Positions 13,679 through 16,143 of a stretch of 16,143 bases of DNA are shown in pieces; position 1 is the stretch's first letter, and each line of letters starts with the position of its first letter. Position numbers and translations under genes: made by a program. The notes under the pieces are model-generated. The model was not told the DNA's origin. It made no database searches and was given only the letters and a program-made list of their open reading frames with translations. The DNA is taken from assembly GCA_017849395.1 (NCBI GenBank), contig JAFIHO010000154.1, positions 1-16,143 of the forward strand, written 5' to 3'. This DNA is from Hyphomicrobiales bacterium. GTDB taxonomy: Bacteria; Pseudomonadota; Alphaproteobacteria; Micropepsales; Micropepsaceae.

Positions 13679-15173
13679 GCCCGCGCGCTTTCGCGAAAAC
13701 ATCGGCCCAGTTGCCGCGCGTCTGCGGCATCACACAGATGCAGGACGGCGCGAAAGGCTCATGCGGCTGGCCCAGCGCGGTCCAGCTTGTGTCGTAGAGA
13801 ATCTTGAGGGTCCGCACGCCGGTCCCGGCCGCCAGCCACGCCACCGCCGTCGGCGCGGTGATGACGCAGTTCAGCGCCGACAACAGCGCACAGGCGCGGT
13901 CCAGCTCGTTCTTCTGATCGATCCCCCGCGGCACGACGATGCGCCGCCCGCTCATCTGTTCCAGCCTGGAAATCTCTTCCTCCGTCGCGTCATACTGGAC
14001 GCTGACGATGGTGCCCTTCACGTCGCGCAGGAACGCGCCCCATGCTTCCAGCGGCGCATATTGAACCGCGCGATGTCCGCCCGCCTTGCCGCTGCGCCAG
14101 CAGATGCCGATGGCATCCGGGCCAAGCACGATCTCCCACAGCGCCGTTTCGTCCGCGTCCGGCGTCAGGAAGGCATGGGGAATGGCAAATGCATCCTGCT
14201 TGCCGCGCAGATAGCGGGGCAGGCTGCCCATGGCGATGACGGCATTGGCGCCGCCCGCCGCTTTCAGCCAGGCATAATCGGCCACCGGCGAACCCGCAGC
14301 CATCCTGATATCGGACGGTCGCACCGTCACATCAGGAAAAGAGCGCGCGAACAGGGAAACCAGCCGGCGCTCGCATTCCAGCACGATGCTGCCGCCCTCC
14401 TGCGCCGCTCGCGCCGCCAGGTCGGGGATCATGCTGGCGAACAGGATCTGATCGCCCACGCCCTGTTCCGCCCGCACCAGCAGGCGCGTCTTTTTCAGGC
14501 TGCCGCCTGTCCAGGCCGCCAGCTTCAATTGCGACGCAGGAAATTTGTCCGCCAATGACAGCCGCGCGTCATAATCGCGCCAACCGTCTTTCAGTTCGCC
14601 ATTCAGCAGATGCAGCACGGCGCGATTCAGCCGCGCCTGTGCGTTCTTGGGATCGGCCTTGATGGCGCGCTCATACAGCGCCATTGCCTCGTCCCGCCCA
14701 CCGTCATCGCACAAAAGATCAGCCAGGTTGGACAAGGCCGGGACATAATCCGGCCGGACCGCCAGCGCGGCGCGGGTGAAAGCAATCGCCTGCGCGATAT
14801 CGCCCTTCTCCCGCCAGGCCGAGCCCAGGGTCAGGTTCAGTTCGGGGCTGTCCGGCGTCCGCGCCAGCGCCGGTTCCAGGATGGCGATGGCCGCATCGAA
14901 CTGGCCGCCCGCTCGCAGCAGATTGGCCAGGTTGACCAGCGCTTCCAGCCGTTCCGGCTCAACCGCCAGAACCTGCCGGAAAAAATGCTCGGCTGGCCCC
15001 GCCATGCCGAGCGCACGCGCCGTGTTGCCCAGCGCGAACAGCACTCTTGTATCCTGCGTGTTGGCCGCCAGCGCCTGTTCGAACGCCTCGATAGCCAACA
15101 GATGCTGGCCGCGCGCCGACAATTGCAGCCCGCGCTTATAGAAGTCCTCACAGATGCTTGCCGCCGCAGCCAT
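13662..15173 (-). CDS. TPR-containing flagellin glycosyltransferase, FlmG-like (503 aa)
   Basis: Residues about 9-205 contain five to six tetratricopeptide repeats of about 34 aa (e.g. 42-73, 76-107, 110-141, 144-175), with the typical Ala/Gly-8 and Pro-32 pattern. Residues about 225-500 are a GT-B glycosyltransferase domain starting RAEQGVGDQILFASM. CWRSGKAGGHRAVQY and ALNCVITAPTAVAWLAAGTG correspond to the GT9-like nucleotide-sugar site seen in TPR-GT proteins. Caulobacter FlmG has the same order: its TPR part binds flagellin and its GT part transfers the nonulosonate, and it is reported to be cell-cycle regulated. Here the gene sits between a nonulosonate pathway and a flagellar gene, with a CtrA box 25 bases before its ATG, which fits. 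The ribosome site is weak (GAAG). The function is inferred from architecture plus context; generic TPR-GTs exist. Confidence 0.78.
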   Translation of the reverse strand: MAAAASICEDFYKRGLQLSARGQHLLAIEAFEQALAANTQDTRVLFALGNTARALGMAGPAEHFFRQVLAVEPERLEALVNLANLLRAGGQFDAAIAILEPALARTPDSPELNLTLGSAWREKGDIAQAIAFTRAALAVRPDYVPALSNLADLLCDDGGRDEAMALYERAIKADPKNAQARLNRAVLHLLNGELKDGWRDYDARLSLADKFPASQLKLAAWTGGSLKKTRLLVRAEQGVGDQILFASMIPDLAARAAQEGGSIVLECERRLVSLFARSFPDVTVRPSDIRMAAGSPVADYAWLKAAGGANAVIAMGSLPRYLRGKQDAFAIPHAFLTPDADETALWEIVLGPDAIGICWRSGKAGGHRAVQYAPLEAWGAFLRDVKGTIVSVQYDATEEEISRLEQMSGRRIVVPRGIDQKNELDRACALLSALNCVITAPTAVAWLAAGTGVRTLKILYDTSWTALGQPHEPFAPSCICVMPQTRGNWADVFAKARGLISPL

Positions 15174-15197
15174 TCGGCAAGCTTCGCGCGGGGGCCA

Positions 15198-15212
15198 TTA
15201 AGGCGGCGTTAA
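15198..15212. promoter_or_regulatory. CtrA-type binding site TTAA-N7-TTAA
   Basis: TTAA (15198-15201), seven bases, TTAA (15209-15212), an exact match to the Caulobacter CtrA consensus. It lies in the 157-base divergent gap, 25 bases before the TPR-glycosyltransferase start and about 119 bases before the flagellar gene at 15331. A further GTTAAC (15285-15290) and a GANTC methylation site (GAGTC, 15314-15318) lie in the same gap. The direction of control is not evident. Confidence 0.65.
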
Positions 15213-15262
15213 ACCTGTTTTTCCTGCCGCAACCGCACGAAACATCTTTCTCGCGCACGCCG

Positions 15263-15274
15263 TGACGGCCGTCA
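15263..15274. promoter_or_regulatory. Perfect 12-bp palindrome, possible operator
   Basis: TGACGGCCGTCA is fully self-complementary and lies midway in the divergent intergenic region, 57 bases before the ATG at 15331 and 90 bases before the TPR-glycosyltransferase ATG. On the minus strand it abuts a GATAAT (15279-15274) that could act as a -10. It could bind a dimeric regulator; in GC-rich DNA a chance palindrome is also possible. Confidence 0.3.
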
Positions 15275-15330
15275 TTATCACCCCGTTAACAGCGCCGGTG
15301 CGAGATTTTCCGCGAGTCAGAAAGCGCGCA

Positions 15331-16143
15331 ATGGCGAACGGCATTTACGGTCTCGATTCTTCGGCGCTGCTGGGCTTCTACCAGGCCCAGCGCAGCGCGA
15401 GTCCGTCCGCACAGGCCGCCGCCAACCGCATCGCCGCCGCCCAGTCCGCGGGCCGTTCCACCGCCAATGACGTGACGCCCTGGTCCCTGCCGCAACTGCC
15501 CGAAAGCAAGCGGGATTCGCAGGCGCTTGCGATGAAGGATTTCATCGACACGTCCAACGTGCCGCGCGTCGCCAATACGGCCGACGACAAGAAGGTGCAG
15601 GACAACCAGAACCTGTTCTCGCTCTACACTGCGGTCAACACCCTGGCCTATATCGTCAAGATGGCCCAGCGCAGCACGGCCACGCCGGGCCAGATGGCAG
15701 GCCTGAACGACAGGCTCCAGGCCGGGCTGCAACAGGTGCAGGACTTCATCGCCAAAACCGATTTCAACAATTTCGCGCTGCAGGCGGCTGCTTCGTCCGA
15801 CAATGTGGTCAGCAGCGCAGGCGTCCCCACCGGCAGCCTCACCTACAAGACCAAGACCCTGGCGACCGGCGCCACCATCAACCAGGCGCTGCCGGGCCTG
15901 TCTGCGTCGGACCATTTCACCGTCACTGTCAAGAAGGGCGGCGTCGCCACCGATCTCGATATCGATCTGTCCAAGGTGACGGGCGACCTGACCCTGGGCA
16001 ATATCGTCACCTACATCAACGGCCAGTTGTCGGCGGCCGGATTCCAGACCCGCTTCCAGAAGATCGCCAGCGGCGAAACCGCCACCAGCACCAAGAACGC
16101 CACCTACAGCCTGCAGATCACGCCGGGCGGCGTGGAGCAGGTC
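15331..16143 (+). CDS. Probable flagellar protein, N-terminal 271 residues (FlaEY-like?), runs off window
   Basis: An ATG-initiated frame starting MANGIYGLDSSALLGFYQAQ is open without stop to the last base of the window, 271 codons, so only the 5' part is present. Residues about 14-62 are Ala/Ser/Gln-rich and low in complexity. Residues about 100-160 look helical (LFSLYTAVNTLAYIVKMAQR), and from about 175 the sequence is beta-like and Thr/Gly-rich (SASDHFTVTVKKGG; LGNIVTYING), reminiscent of flagellar secreted or hook-associated proteins. No catalytic motif, signal peptide or membrane segment is recognised. In Caulobacter, as recalled, the large flagellar regulator FlaEY is encoded in the flagellin/flm region, so it is a candidate by context only. 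The ribosome site is weak (AGAAAG). Coding status is supported by strong GC bias at third positions. Confidence 0.7.
   Translation, partial: MANGIYGLDSSALLGFYQAQRSASPSAQAAANRIAAAQSAGRSTANDVTPWSLPQLPESKRDSQALAMKDFIDTSNVPRVANTADDKKVQDNQNLFSLYTAVNTLAYIVKMAQRSTATPGQMAGLNDRLQAGLQQVQDFIAKTDFNNFALQAAASSDNVVSSAGVPTGSLTYKTKTLATGATINQALPGLSASDHFTVTVKKGGVATDLDIDLSKVTGDLTLGNIVTYINGQLSAAGFQTRFQKIASGETATSTKNATYSLQITPGGVEQV

Overview
The window looks like a flagellar and flagellin-glycosylation locus from the chromosome of a GC-rich alphaproteobacterium with Caulobacter-like flagellar biology. Three things point there. The flagellins are short (275 aa) and Caulobacter-type. A sigma-54 promoter with CGGCAAA upstream repeats resembles FlbD-controlled late flagellar promoters. 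There is also a textbook CtrA box (TTAA-N7-TTAA). The species cannot be named from sequence alone.

Layout. Positions 1-581 hold the 3' end of one flagellin gene, and 949-1776 a complete tandem paralogue (about 81% identical over the shared 193 residues, counted by eye). Both are followed by hairpins. The 367-base gap between them carries a terminator, a helically phased array of CGGCAAA half-sites and a -24/-12 promoter. From 10854 down to 2008 on the minus strand run eight tightly packed genes, most overlapping by 1-11 bases: SAM methyltransferase, sulfotransferase, zinc-ribbon C-methyltransferase-like protein, transketolase N-half, transketolase C-half, SDR oxidoreductase, ATP-grasp ligase and a GH57-like protein. 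Divergent to them on the plus strand (10929-13678) are a NeuB-family synthase without a C-terminal SAF domain and, overlapping it by ATGA, a fused cytidylyltransferase/PseG-like protein. Convergent to that pair (13662-15173, minus) is a TPR-glycosyltransferase resembling Caulobacter FlmG, the flagellin glycosyltransferase. Divergent from it, behind the CtrA box, a gene runs off the right end (15331-16143) and is probably flagellar (possibly FlaEY-like).

Working model (inference). NeuB condenses phosphoenolpyruvate with an aldose to give an alpha-keto-acid sugar. The cytidylyltransferase domain activates it with CMP, the PseG-like domain frees the aldose from a nucleotide sugar, and FlmG places the sugar on flagellin. 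What makes the locus unusual is what accompanies NeuB. The dehydratase, aminotransferase and N-acetyltransferase of the pseudaminic and legionaminic pathways are absent from the window. In their place are a split transketolase, an SDR, an ATP-grasp ligase and a GH57-like protein, plus methyl- and sulfotransferases that could decorate the product. This may be an undescribed nonulosonate-like flagellin glycan pathway. The missing enzymes could instead be encoded elsewhere.

No tRNA, rRNA, CRISPR array or insertion sequence was recognised.
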